Source: an uncultured SAR86 cluster bacterium (GTDB lineage Bacteria; Pseudomonadota; Gammaproteobacteria; Magnimaribacterales; AG-339-G14). Taken from it: a stretch of 64,000 nt of DNA. The stretch lies in assembly GCA_902589965.1 (NCBI GenBank), contig CACIUX010000002.1:1-64000 (forward strand), read 5' to 3'. A program made the position numbers and the translations under genes. The notes below the pieces were generated by a model, which was given only the letters and a program-made list of their open reading frames with translations, ran no database searches and was not told the DNA's origin. The first letter of the stretch is position 1. Every line of letters begins with the position of its first letter. This document shows, in pieces, positions 50,908 through 62,780 of the stretch.

Positions 50908-51930
50908 ATGGGTTTAAAAAAATTAGAGCTATCTTCTTTTAGAGCCCTCTCACAAAAATTTTTCTCCTTTACTGACACAAATCTTATTTCAGGGAAGAAC
51001 GGTTCTGGAAAAACTACTTTATTGGAAAGTATTTATTTCTCGATAGAAAATAAGTCGTTCAAAACCAACAACATGAGTTCTTTTTATCCATTTGAAGAAG
51101 ATTTTTTTGCTTTGAAAGCCATATTTGACGACAATTCGAAGCTAGAGCTTTCAAGAAAAAAAACTAAGGCGCTGGTCAGGCAAATCACTCCAAATGAATC
51201 AATATTAAATGATGTTTGTCCATTTTTAATTAACAACTTTGCATTAAATTATTTAGAGTCTTCATCTGAAACCAGAAGAAACTTCTTAGATTTTTATTTG
51301 TTTCACGTGGAACATAATTACAAAAAAAAATACATAGAGTTTCAAAAATCTCTGAGACTAAGGAACAATGCGCTCAGAGAAGCAAACATGAAAACTTTCA
51401 AAATTTGGAACGATCTATTTGTCGAAAAATCAATAGAAATTTCATGTTTAAGAAATAAGCATTTGGAGAAAATAATTCCATTGCTAGAAGTAAATTTTGA
51501 TAAGGATTTTCCTACGGAAAAAAAGGTAAATTTCAGGGTTGAAAATCTATGGTTGGAAGAAGAAGATTTTAAGAATGAATTGCGCGAAGTTTATCAAAAA
51601 GATTCGGAAGTAAAATTTTCAACGGTTGGGCCGCATAGGCTTGATCTTCTCTATAATGTCAATGATGTAAAATCAGGGGATATTTTATCCAGAGGAGAAC
51701 AGAAGCTATTGATTTTATTAACAATATTAGGATTTAATCAACACATACATAATCTCGGAAATAAGCACTCAATCTTTTTAGTTGATGACTTGCCTTCTGA
51801 GCTAGATGAGGAGAATTTTCTAAAATGTTTGGAGCTAATTTTAGATGCTCCAGGACAGAAGTTTGTGTCCTCAATTGACCCTGATTTTTTAGGTATAAAA
51901 GGGCGATTTAATACCCTAATTGCTTTATAA
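50908..51930 (+). CDS. recF: DNA replication/repair protein RecF
   Basis: LISGKNGSGKTTLLESIYF, LSRGEQKLLILL, FLVDDLPSELDEEN. Confidence 0.95.
   Translation: MGLKKLELSSFRALSQKFFSFTDTNLISGKNGSGKTTLLESIYFSIENKSFKTNNMSSFYPFEEDFFALKAIFDDNSKLELSRKKTKALVRQITPNESILNDVCPFLINNFALNYLESSSETRRNFLDFYLFHVEHNYKKKYIEFQKSLRLRNNALREANMKTFKIWNDLFVEKSIEISCLRNKHLEKIIPLLEVNFDKDFPTEKKVNFRVENLWLEEEDFKNELREVYQKDSEVKFSTVGPHRLDLLYNVNDVKSGDILSRGEQKLLILLTILGFNQHIHNLGNKHSIFLVDDLPSELDEENFLKCLELILDAPGQKFVSSIDPDFLGIKGRFNTLIAL
51299..51314. promoter_or_regulatory. parS: Candidate parS centromere site inside recF
   Basis: TGTTTCACGTGGAACA, one mismatch to palindromic TGTTTCACGTGAAACA. Confidence 0.85.
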
Positions 51931-51933
51931 TAA

Positions 51934-54372
<2,439 letters not shown>

Positions 54373-54379
54373 ATTCAAA

Positions 54380-54402
54380 TTCCCCTTCCCCTTCCCCTTC
54401 CC
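54380..54402. repeat. TTCCCC hexamer tandem tract; minus strand is a G-quadruplex-type motif
   Basis: ttccccttccccttccccttccc; minus strand GGGAAGGGGAAGGGGAAGGGGAA, four G-runs with 2-nt loops. Confidence 0.85.
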
Positions 54403-54470
54403 TTTTATAATAATTATTAATACTATTTATTACTGTTACTAATAAATTAATAAAAAAATAGGAGTTTTTT

Positions 54471-54779
54471 ATGTTACAAATTACAAAATTTGAGATGCAC
54501 AGCGGTGCTGATAGAAATACCTTTGGAAATGCAGCTTATGCAGTATGTAAAACTGCAAAAAGTAGTCCTGGCGTCAATGATGCTAAATATTATTGGGTAA
54601 ATCCCAATTTAATTGCATTCATTGTTGATGCAGAGCCAGGATCGTGGGGTTCAGGAGCACAGCCAACTTCAGAGGCAATGAAAGCTTTATTTGATTTATC
54701 TGATATTTCAACGCAAGTTGCTAACGAAACTTGGATGGGCGCTAGAGAAGGAACTGATAACTTCAATTTAGCAAAATAA
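54471..54779 (+). CDS. Hypothetical protein, 102 aa
   Basis: ORF with ribosome-binding-like aggag upstream and strong terminator downstream. Confidence 0.7.
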   Translation: MLQITKFEMHSGADRNTFGNAAYAVCKTAKSSPGVNDAKYYWVNPNLIAFIVDAEPGSWGSGAQPTSEAMKALFDLSDISTQVANETWMGAREGTDNFNLAK

Positions 54780-54782
54780 TCT

Positions 54783-54818
54783 TTGAGTCAGCTATTTGTT
54801 AGCTGACTCAATTAAATT
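54783..54818 (+). terminator. Rho-independent terminator-like hairpin
   Basis: ttgagtcagcta-tttgt-tagctgactcaa, 12-bp perfect stem then AT-rich tail. Confidence 0.75.
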
Positions 54819-54836
54819 TAATTCATTTATAATTCT

Positions 54837-55856
54837 TTGATGATCAAAATCATTTTTATATTATTTTTAAGTTCATCAAGTTTTCTTTTTGCTTCAGATT
54901 TTTCTTCAGAGAGAGGAATGACAAACTTACTCGGTTCAGAAACTTGGGCGAGATGTGCAACGGAGATGTCTAAGAATAATGCAAAGGTTTATGAGCTTTC
55001 ATACGAAAGAACCTCAACAATGCCCTTGTCTCCATTTGCAGGTGAGTACAAACCAAAATTTTTACCTGAACTGGGTTTCGAAAACTCTAATCACATTTAT
55101 ACGATGGACGTACTCAATGAAAACGTGAATGACGGAAATCAAGGAACCCAGATTGACGCTCTTGGACACTTTGGACATTCAGATAAATTTTGGGATGGAA
55201 AAGGCGAGGTGGATCTTTCTGGTGTTCGATACTTCAAAGGTTTAACTGCTAAAGAAGTTAAACCATTTCCAGAATCTCCATTGCAAAAATTAGGAATTGA
55301 AACAGTTCCTCCTATCATCACGACGGCTGTTTTGCTAGACGTTAGAAAACATTCCTTTGGTGGAAGATCTATGAAGGCTGGTGAATACGTAACCGTAAAA
55401 CATATCGAGGAAACTTTAAAAAAATCATCGCTGAAAAAAAGAGGAATTTTGCCTGGTGATGTTGTCCTTATTTACACTGGATGGAGTGATCAATATGAGG
55501 ATCCAGACGAAAATAAAATTTATTACTCTAAGGCACCGGGAATATCTTTTAATGCCGCAAAGTTTTTAGCTGCTAAAAAAGTTGTAGGAGTAGGTGTAGA
55601 TAATTGGGGGGTAGATGCCTTTGGTGATCCAAGCGAAATGGGTAAAGAGGTGTCTCAAAATCCTGATGGCGTTGTTTTACCGGCACACTATTATTTCTTA
55701 ACTCAGGTTGGCATTCACACTATAGAAAACTTAAAGCTTGATTTACTTGCTCAGGATTCTGTTGATCTTTCATGCGTGATGATTCTCCCACTAAAAACGA
55801 AGGGTAGCGCGGCCTCACCAATCAGACCTGTCGCTATAGGATCTTCAAGATCCTAA
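54837..55856 (+). CDS. Cyclase/kynurenine formamidase-like family protein with signal peptide
   Basis: Signal-like N-terminus; GTQIDALGHFGH, LPGDVVLIYTGWSDQY, GVGVDNWGVDAFGD. Confidence 0.85.
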   Translation: MMIKIIFILFLSSSSFLFASDFSSERGMTNLLGSETWARCATEMSKNNAKVYELSYERTSTMPLSPFAGEYKPKFLPELGFENSNHIYTMDVLNENVNDGNQGTQIDALGHFGHSDKFWDGKGEVDLSGVRYFKGLTAKEVKPFPESPLQKLGIETVPPIITTAVLLDVRKHSFGGRSMKAGEYVTVKHIEETLKKSSLKKRGILPGDVVLIYTGWSDQYEDPDENKIYYSKAPGISFNAAKFLAAKKVVGVGVDNWGVDAFGDPSEMGKEVSQNPDGVVLPAHYYFLTQVGIHTIENLKLDLLAQDSVDLSCVMILPLKTKGSAASPIRPVAIGSSRS

Positions 55857-55858
55857 CT

Positions 55859-56119
55859 TCAATTTCTTTGCTTGAGTAAAAAGTCTTCCAGGCAGTTATT
55901 TTCAGGTTCTTGATTGTCCTTTATAAGACTTCCTTCATCATCTAATAACACTCCATGAAAAACTCTCTGCCCATTAGAGAATAAATCTTCGTACATAGAA
56001 ATATCCTCATTAAATTCAATACCTTGTAAGAAATATCTATATTTTAGATATGCAAAAAGATTACTTAGAAAACTACTCCTTAAAAGCCTATCCATGAAAC
56101 GCGTTAAACAAAGAGACAA
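55859..56119 (-). CDS. Hypothetical protein, 86 aa
   Basis: ORF only; overlaps 56088..56297 by 32 nt. Confidence 0.45.
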   Translation of the reverse strand: MSLCLTRFMDRLLRSSFLSNLFAYLKYRYFLQGIEFNEDISMYEDLFSNGQRVFHGVLLDDEGSLIKDNQEPENNCLEDFLLKQRN

Positions 56120-56297
56120 AAAATATCCCTACTCCAAGAGTGCCCACCATGAGCACAATAAGGTCCACGAAAAAAACAGAAATAAGCTTCAACCAAGACT
56201 CATTCTGATTTTTAGTTTTATGCAAAGCAGTAACTTTAAAAAAAGAAAAAGCAACAATGAAAACCGCGCTTCCAATAATGAACATACTTAAATTCAT
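56088..56297 (-). CDS. Small hypothetical membrane protein, 69 aa
   Basis: Two hydrophobic segments. Confidence 0.55.
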   Translation of the reverse strand: MNLSMFIIGSAVFIVAFSFFKVTALHKTKNQNESWLKLISVFFVDLIVLMVGTLGVGIFFVSLFNAFHG

Positions 56298-56368
56298 TCA
56301 GTGAGTTTAAAACAAAAATTTAAACTAAATTTTGTAATGAGTGAAAAGTATTAAACTATAATAAAAAA

Positions 56369-56908
56369 ATGCTTAATTTTCAGAACCAAGATTGCAACAC
56401 TTCTTTGCAAGAAGGAATAGAAGAATATAGAAGTTATTTAAGAAAAAATAATAGATATGTTCTTGGAGAACAAGTTAGCGATTCAGAGAAGTGGGGTATT
56501 CTCTGCCATGATGCAACTCATGTAATTTTTGGATTAGATACAACCTTAGAAGAGGAAGCAATGTTGGATTGCTGGGTATTTTTTGGTGGAAACTATTTTC
56601 AAACATTAAAAGATTATTTTTCTGGAAAAATAAATTTCAAAGAAACTACTGAAAAAGTAGAAATTCTTTTAAAAGAAGTTGGTTATACAAAGTACTTTTT
56701 TCTCTACTTAAAGGTCATGATTAGAAAGTGGCCAATGATTTTATTTAGATGCTTTAAAATGAAGAAGCGTTGGAATTATTATTTTTCAGAGGAGTTACTT
56801 GATAAAAGCATAAAAGAATTAAGAGAAGAATTTCACATCAAGATCCTTACACATTCAGAAAGGAAAATAAAAAAAGTTACTTGGAGCAGAGAGATAAAAG
56901 AGTTTTGA
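56369..56908 (+). CDS. Hypothetical protein with Coq4-like HD..HV motif
   Basis: GILCHDATHVIFGLDTTLEEEAMLDCWVFFGG. Confidence 0.55.
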   Translation: MLNFQNQDCNTSLQEGIEEYRSYLRKNNRYVLGEQVSDSEKWGILCHDATHVIFGLDTTLEEEAMLDCWVFFGGNYFQTLKDYFSGKINFKETTEKVEILLKEVGYTKYFFLYLKVMIRKWPMILFRCFKMKKRWNYYFSEELLDKSIKELREEFHIKILTHSERKIKKVTWSREIKEF

Positions 56909-57195
56909 ATATCAAAGAGATTCAAAAATTCAAAGACCAATTATTGGATGAAATCCAAGATACTTTTTCTGATAAAAAAAATCCTACTCTTTTGGAATAT
57001 CAACAACAAACGGAAAATCTCATTACATTGAAAGAGCTTCTTGAGAGAGAAAAGGAATCAATGCCGCAAGAGAATTTTGATTTAATTTCTGGGCAAGATT
57101 TTGTCATCCTTCAAATCGAAAGATGGATAGATGAGAACAATGAAATTATAGACGGTTGGTTCGAAGAATCTCAAAAGCCACTAAAAAAACATTAG
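56881..57195 (+). CDS. Hypothetical charged/helical protein, 104 aa
   Basis: Overlaps the upstream ORF by 28 nt in another frame, suggesting coupling. Confidence 0.5.
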   Translation: MEQRDKRVLNIKEIQKFKDQLLDEIQDTFSDKKNPTLLEYQQQTENLITLKELLEREKESMPQENFDLISGQDFVILQIERWIDENNEIIDGWFEESQKPLKKH

Positions 57196-57626
57196 CTTTG
57201 GATATCATCATTGTTTTGATTTTTTAATTTTTCTAAACTTATCTTATCTTTTAGGCTCATCATGTATGCAGCGCCAGCCAGAATCAGAACTGCTGCAGCT
57301 TCACCAACAATTAATGTAGCTTCCATTTCTTTATTCTGCATAACAATTAATCTGCAAATAGCCGTTATAGCGATAATTATTGGCAAAGTTACTGGAATTC
57401 TATTCGTGCTGTAAAAAGACCCCACCATGCCTAAAATTTCAGCATAGATGAATAATAAGAATAAATCCGACAGTTCAATGCGTCTTTCAATGAACATTTC
57501 CCATAAATAAAGGGCTGCAGCGATGCATGTAGCAATTCCAATAAGCGCTAAAAGGATTTTTTCACTTATGAGCGTTGTCCAGTGAATTCTGTCATTTGTA
57601 GCCTGACTAAACAGTTTTTTCAGCAT
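57192..57626 (-). CDS. PsiE-like (phosphate-starvation-inducible) membrane protein
   Basis: EKILLALIGIATCIAAALYLWEMFIERRIELSDLFLLFIYAEILGMVGSFY. Confidence 0.78.
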   Translation of the reverse strand: MLKKLFSQATNDRIHWTTLISEKILLALIGIATCIAAALYLWEMFIERRIELSDLFLLFIYAEILGMVGSFYSTNRIPVTLPIIIAITAICRLIVMQNKEMEATLIVGEAAAVLILAGAAYMMSLKDKISLEKLKNQNNDDIQS

Positions 57627-57739
57627 ATTTCCCCCAAAATGGCATTTTTACACTATTTAAGTAATAAATTTAGCAAAAAGTAGCCAAAAAGGGAGTTTTT
57701 TGTGAATTTGAAGTTTGAGAATCTTTTTTAAAGATATTT

Positions 57740-58450
57740 TTAAGACTCGGACGTTAGATGATAATTTTCAATCATCCATGATTGAAGGTCAGTTGTAAGA
57801 TGTCTTATATTTTTTCCGGATGTTTCAACAGGATCACCTAAGTAAAAAATAACTTTTCCAGGTTGTATTAAGTAACTAGGTGGCCAACACTCTGCTGAGT
57901 TATGAACTATTGGGATGATGCTGGTTTCTGTTTTGGCTGCAACTTCAATACCAGTTCTAGAAAATCTTCCTATTTCTCCTACTGGCATCCTCGTGCCTTC
58001 TGGAAAATATAAAACAGATAATCCAGCCTCAATTTTTTTTATCCCTTCTCTTATTATTTTTTTGGTGGAGCTCAGCTTCATATCTCTTTCTATGTAAATA
58101 GGTTCAAGCAATCTAAAACCTAAGCCAAAAACTGGAACACTCAAATTTTCTTTCTTTGTAATCGCTGACATTGGTTGAAACTCATGATGTAACACCAACG
58201 TTTCCAAAGTGCTTTGGTGATTAGAGACAAAAAGAAATTTGCCATTAAGATAATCTTTGAATCCTTTAAATTCAATTTCAACATTACAAATATATTTCAA
58301 TGTAAATCTTACTAACCATACCCAAGTTAAAATAATTTTTTGTCGTATTATTAACGGAGTGAAATATAAGAAAGGTATACCAATGAAAATTAATCCCAAT
58401 CCAATAATAAGGAAAAAATAAAAAATACCCGATCTAAGATATAACATCAA
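57740..58450 (-). CDS. plsC: 1-acylglycerol-3-phosphate acyltransferase (PlsC/LptA-like)
   Basis: FVSNHQSTLETL, YFPEGTRMPVGEIGRF. Confidence 0.92.
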   Translation of the reverse strand: MMLYLRSGIFYFFLIIGLGLIFIGIPFLYFTPLIIRQKIILTWVWLVRFTLKYICNVEIEFKGFKDYLNGKFLFVSNHQSTLETLVLHHEFQPMSAITKKENLSVPVFGLGFRLLEPIYIERDMKLSSTKKIIREGIKKIEAGLSVLYFPEGTRMPVGEIGRFSRTGIEVAAKTETSIIPIVHNSAECWPPSYLIQPGKVIFYLGDPVETSGKNIRHLTTDLQSWMIENYHLTSES

Positions 58451-58989
58451 AAGTTGTTCTCAATTGCTTCGAATAGATTCTCGTAAATTTTTACACCTTG
58501 CAAACTTTCAGCCGTTCTAATGGTGTGCATTCCATATCCGGTAAGAACCAAGACAGGACGACATCCATGCTTTTTCGCAGCAAGCAAATCAGATTCTTTG
58601 TCACCAATAAAAAAACAATCCTTGAGTGAAATTCCAAGCTCTGTTTCAGCTTTCTTCAACAAACCTGTTTTTGGTTTTCTGCATTCACAGTTATCTTCAT
58701 TTGCATGCGGACAAAAAAGAATCAGCTCAATCTCAGCTCCAACTTTTTTCAGTTCATTTTTCATATGATCATGAACGTTATTAATCATTTGTTCAGTTGC
58801 CGTTTTTTGTGAAACGCAGGCTTGATTTGTAAGGACGACAATTTTTATATTTTTGTCTGATAATTTTTTTAATGCTTGAACGCTCTTATGTTCAAATTCA
58901 AATTCTTTTGGATCTCTTACATAATCAAATAGATCAACGTTGATGACACCATCACGATCTAAAACAATAAATTTACTTGAATTATCCAA
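58447..58989 (-). CDS. gmhB: D-glycero-beta-D-manno-heptose-1,7-bisphosphate 7-phosphatase
   Basis: VLDRDGVINVDL, VLTNQACVSQ, CPHANEDNCECRKPKTGLL, FIGDKESDLLAA. Confidence 0.93.
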   Translation of the reverse strand: MDNSSKFIVLDRDGVINVDLFDYVRDPKEFEFEHKSVQALKKLSDKNIKIVVLTNQACVSQKTATEQMINNVHDHMKNELKKVGAEIELILFCPHANEDNCECRKPKTGLLKKAETELGISLKDCFFIGDKESDLLAAKKHGCRPVLVLTGYGMHTIRTAESLQGVKIYENLFEAIENNF

Positions 58990-58997
58990 GAATACTT

Positions 58998-60353
58998 TTA
59001 CTTAAAAAAATTAGAGAAATAAGTTGTAAGATCTTGTATTTGTACAGTTTTTTGATCCATATTATCCCTATCTCTTATTGTAACTGTATTTTTCTCAAGA
59101 GAATCAAAATCAACTGTTATGCACATTGGAGTACCAACTTCGTCATGCTTCCTATAACTTTTTCCAATATTTCCTGTATTTTCTAAGAGAACTCTGCCCT
59201 TACCTAAAGACTGAAGTTCGTCTTTGACATTTTTAGCCAAGGATACAAGATCTTCATTATTTTTTTTCAGAGGAATAATGGCGGCCTTTATTGGACTAAG
59301 ATGAGGTTTAAGAGCTAGAACTATTCGTTCTTTTCCGTTTTCTAATTTCTCAACCTTGTACGCTTCGTTCAAAATAGCCAACACTCCTCTTTCGACGCCG
59401 GCAGATGGCTCTATAACAAATGGAACAATCCATTCATTTGAATTTTTATCCTGTATCGCCAATCTTGAGTTAGAGTCCGAATTTTTTCTTATCTTGCTTT
59501 GTATATTGAGTTGATCTTGATTTTTGGAATGTGAGCCTAAATCAAAGTCAGTTCTATTTGCTATGCCCTCCAATTCTTCCTCGCCGTGAGGGAATTCATA
59601 CATTAAATCAACAGTACGTTTTGAATAATGAGATAGTTCTTCTTTAGGTACTTCTAAAAATCTAATTTTTTTCTTAGAGACTCCCTGACTCTCCCACCAT
59701 TTTGATCTTTCCTCAATCCATTTATCGTGCCAAAGATTATCCTCTCCAGGCTCTACAAAAAATTCTAATTCCATTTGTTCAAATTCACGAACTCTAAAAA
59801 TAAAATTTCTTGGGGTTATTTCATTCCGAAAAGCTTTTCCAATTTGTGCAATACCAAATGGCAAAGCTCTTGATGTTGAATCAACTATATTCTTAAAGTT
59901 TGTAAAAATCTGTTGAGCAGTTTCTGGTCTGAGATACGCAATGGATCCTTCATCTTCAAGAGGACCCACGTTTGTTTTGAACATCAAGTTAAAAGGTCTG
60001 GGGTCAGTCAAATCTTGGCTGCCACAATTTGGACAAGTATCTTCAATTTGATCTGCCCTCCATCTTGACTTGCAACTTCTACAGTCAACCAAAGGATCTG
60101 TAAAAGTATCTTCATGGCCGGAATAATTTAATACAAGTTGATTTGTTAGGATGGAAGCATCCAAACCTTCAACATCATCTCTTTCATAAACCATGGATTT
60201 CCACCATGCGGTCTTTAAATTATTTTTTAATTCAACTCCAAGCGGACCAAAGTCATACATGCCTTGCAAGCCACCATAGATTTCACTTGATTGAAAAATA
60301 AATCCTCTCCTCTTGCATAAAGAGACTAATTCATCCATTGATTTAGCTGACAT
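58998..60353 (-). CDS. glyS: Glycine-tRNA ligase, single-chain (alpha2-type) class II
   Basis: [76 protein letters not shown]. Confidence 0.96.
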   Translation of the reverse strand: MSAKSMDELVSLCKRRGFIFQSSEIYGGLQGMYDFGPLGVELKNNLKTAWWKSMVYERDDVEGLDASILTNQLVLNYSGHEDTFTDPLVDCRSCKSRWRADQIEDTCPNCGSQDLTDPRPFNLMFKTNVGPLEDEGSIAYLRPETAQQIFTNFKNIVDSTSRALPFGIAQIGKAFRNEITPRNFIFRVREFEQMELEFFVEPGEDNLWHDKWIEERSKWWESQGVSKKKIRFLEVPKEELSHYSKRTVDLMYEFPHGEEELEGIANRTDFDLGSHSKNQDQLNIQSKIRKNSDSNSRLAIQDKNSNEWIVPFVIEPSAGVERGVLAILNEAYKVEKLENGKERIVLALKPHLSPIKAAIIPLKKNNEDLVSLAKNVKDELQSLGKGRVLLENTGNIGKSYRKHDEVGTPMCITVDFDSLEKNTVTIRDRDNMDQKTVQIQDLTTYFSNFFK

Positions 60354-60436
60354 TTATACGATGATTTGGATTAGATTCAATAAAATAGACTGATTTCTTA
60401 CTAATTCTACTTGAATGTTGAATATAATGGACTGAA

Positions 60437-61300
60437 ATGTTCATAAAAATACTGTTTTTTTTGGCTAAAATTGTCCCTTTTAGAGCTTTTCAAGCTTTTG
60501 GTTCGATTTTAGGCTTTTTGATGGTTTTTTCTAACTCTAAAAGCCTTAAAACTAGCTCAACTAATCTCAAACATGTTTTTAAAAGCAAAACTAAAGAAGA
60601 GATTGAGGATTTATCGAGAAGTAGCGTCAGACAAACGTCTTTATCTTTAATCGAAGCTATTTATATTTGGTCAAATTCAGGAGATTTCTCTAGAAAAATT
60701 CACCCTCTAATTTCTAGAGTTAATAATGAAAGTAAATTTGATTCATTATTGAATCAAGACAAAGGGTTGATAATTATTTCAAGTCATATTGGCAACATGG
60801 AATTATTAATTTCATGGATGGCATCTAAATCAGAAAATCTTATTATTCCGTTTACAAAAGTAAAAAATAAAATTATTGATAATCTTGTAAAAAGTGGAAG
60901 ACAAAACTACGGAGCAAGGATGGTTGGGATAGGCTTTAAAAGTACCAAACTTTTGCTCGAACACATCAACAACAAAGGAACGATAGCAATGGCAGTTGAT
61001 CAGGTCCCGAAAAACAAAAATCGACATACGGCTAATTTTTTTGGCAATGCTTGCTTCACCAATTCTTTGATCTCAAATATCGCTAAAAGGACTGACTGTA
61101 ATGTAATTTATTGCAGTTGTACGCTTGGCAAAGATGGATATCAAATCAATATAAGAGAAGTGGGGGAGAAATTTTATTCCGATGATCTAACTAAGTCCCT
61201 AGAGTCAATGAATAAAGTTTTGGAAGAAGATATCCTTATTTCTCCTGAACAATATGCATGGGAGTATAAAAGATTTAAGGGTTATATTGATTACGTTTAA
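60437..61300 (+). CDS. Lysophospholipid/lipid A acyltransferase (LpxL/HtrB family)
   Basis: IISSHIGNMELLISWM, GTIAMAVDQVPK, PEQYAWEYKRFK. Confidence 0.88.
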   Translation: MFIKILFFLAKIVPFRAFQAFGSILGFLMVFSNSKSLKTSSTNLKHVFKSKTKEEIEDLSRSSVRQTSLSLIEAIYIWSNSGDFSRKIHPLISRVNNESKFDSLLNQDKGLIIISSHIGNMELLISWMASKSENLIIPFTKVKNKIIDNLVKSGRQNYGARMVGIGFKSTKLLLEHINNKGTIAMAVDQVPKNKNRHTANFFGNACFTNSLISNIAKRTDCNVIYCSCTLGKDGYQINIREVGEKFYSDDLTKSLESMNKVLEEDILISPEQYAWEYKRFKGYIDYV

Positions 61301-61318
61301 AAGATAGTAAGTACTTAC

Positions 61319-62770
61319 TTAACTTTTCCAAAAGAAGGGAGTTAGTAAAACAAGAAGCGTATAAATTTCTAATCTTCCTAGTATCATAGAAAAGGATAAA
61401 GTTATTTTAGAGATATCATTTAAAGAGCTATAGTTTTGAGAAACATCTCCCAGTCCAGGACCTAAATTATTAATTGATGCACCAACTGCAGAAAATGCAG
61501 TAATGAAATCTGAGCCGTACAAGAGCATAAATGTTGTAAGAAAAACATACGCCAACATGTATACTGAAAAGAAACCCCAAACCGATTCCGCTATTTCTGG
61601 TTGAAGAATTTTCCCACCAATTTTTACTGGAACAACCGATTGTGGATGGGTCAATTTTTTAAGTTCTCTTCCACCTTGCTTGTAGAGAACTAAAACTCTA
61701 ATCATCTTTATTCCGCCTCCCGTAGAGCCAGCACAAGCTCCGATTGCTCCCAGCATCAAAAGCATGAAAGGAATAAAAGAAGGCCATAGATAGTAATCTG
61801 AATTTACATAACCTGTTGTGGTTGCAAAAGAAACTGTTTGAAAAGCGGTAGTAACAATTAAGTCAAAGTTATTAGCTGATCCGTAAAAAATCATCGCAAC
61901 AGTTATTAAAAGAAAAGCAGAAAGAATAACTGTGCCATAAAACTTAAATTCTGAATCTTGAAAGTAGTACTTAGGGTTTAACTTTGTGTAGGCAAGGAAA
62001 TGAAGGGAAAAATTAGCACCTGAAAGGAACATAAATATTATTGAGACCATATAGATTGCATTGCTATCAAAGTAGGCAAAACTCTCGTCGTAATTAGAAA
62101 ATCCACCAATGGCGACCGTCGTAAAGGAGTGAGTTACAGCATCAAAGAGGCTCATACCTGAAAAAAAGTAACAAAAACAACAGCTTAGAGTCAAAATTAG
62201 GTAAATAAACCATAGTGATTTAGCTGTTTCAGCAATTTTAGGCCTCAATTTATTGTCTCCCATCACCCCAGAGCCCTCGTTTTTATATAATTGCATACCT
62301 CCAACTCCTAGTAATGGAAAGATTGCTACTGCTAATACAATTATTCCCATTCCTCCAAGCCACTGTAATAGAGCTCTATAGAATAGTAAGGACTTACTAT
62401 AGGATTCCAGGCCAACCAATACTGTAGATCCAGTGGTTGTAAGGGCTGATGTTGTCTCAAAATAAGCATCTACAATAGAGAAATCGTGTGTTGAACTCAA
62501 CAGGAAAGGTAAAGATGCAAAAACGGTAAATAAGACCCAAAAGGCAACAGTTAGAATGAATCCTTCTTTTATTCGAATTGTTTCTTGTTTTTCTTTATAA
62601 GTAGCAACCCAAAAGGCTATTCCTGTAATAAGAGTTATAAAAAAGGCTCCAGAATAATCAGTAAAATTATTTTCCTCGTAAATTAAGGAGATAGCTATCG
62701 GCAGCAGCTGAAAAAAAGAAAAATACACTAAACCTATGCCTAAAAGGTTTAAAATGGGTCTAACTTTCAT
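61319..62770 (-). CDS. trkH: Potassium uptake transmembrane protein TrkH
   Basis: TTSALTTTGSTVL, GAIGACAGSTGGGIKMIRVL, GASINNLGPGLGDV. Confidence 0.95.
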   Translation of the reverse strand: MKVRPILNLLGIGLVYFSFFQLLPIAISLIYEENNFTDYSGAFFITLITGIAFWVATYKEKQETIRIKEGFILTVAFWVLFTVFASLPFLLSSTHDFSIVDAYFETTSALTTTGSTVLVGLESYSKSLLFYRALLQWLGGMGIIVLAVAIFPLLGVGGMQLYKNEGSGVMGDNKLRPKIAETAKSLWFIYLILTLSCCFCYFFSGMSLFDAVTHSFTTVAIGGFSNYDESFAYFDSNAIYMVSIIFMFLSGANFSLHFLAYTKLNPKYYFQDSEFKFYGTVILSAFLLITVAMIFYGSANNFDLIVTTAFQTVSFATTTGYVNSDYYLWPSFIPFMLLMLGAIGACAGSTGGGIKMIRVLVLYKQGGRELKKLTHPQSVVPVKIGGKILQPEIAESVWGFFSVYMLAYVFLTTFMLLYGSDFITAFSAVGASINNLGPGLGDVSQNYSSLNDISKITLSFSMILGRLEIYTLLVLLTPFFWKS

Positions 62771-62780
62771 TAAATTCTAT

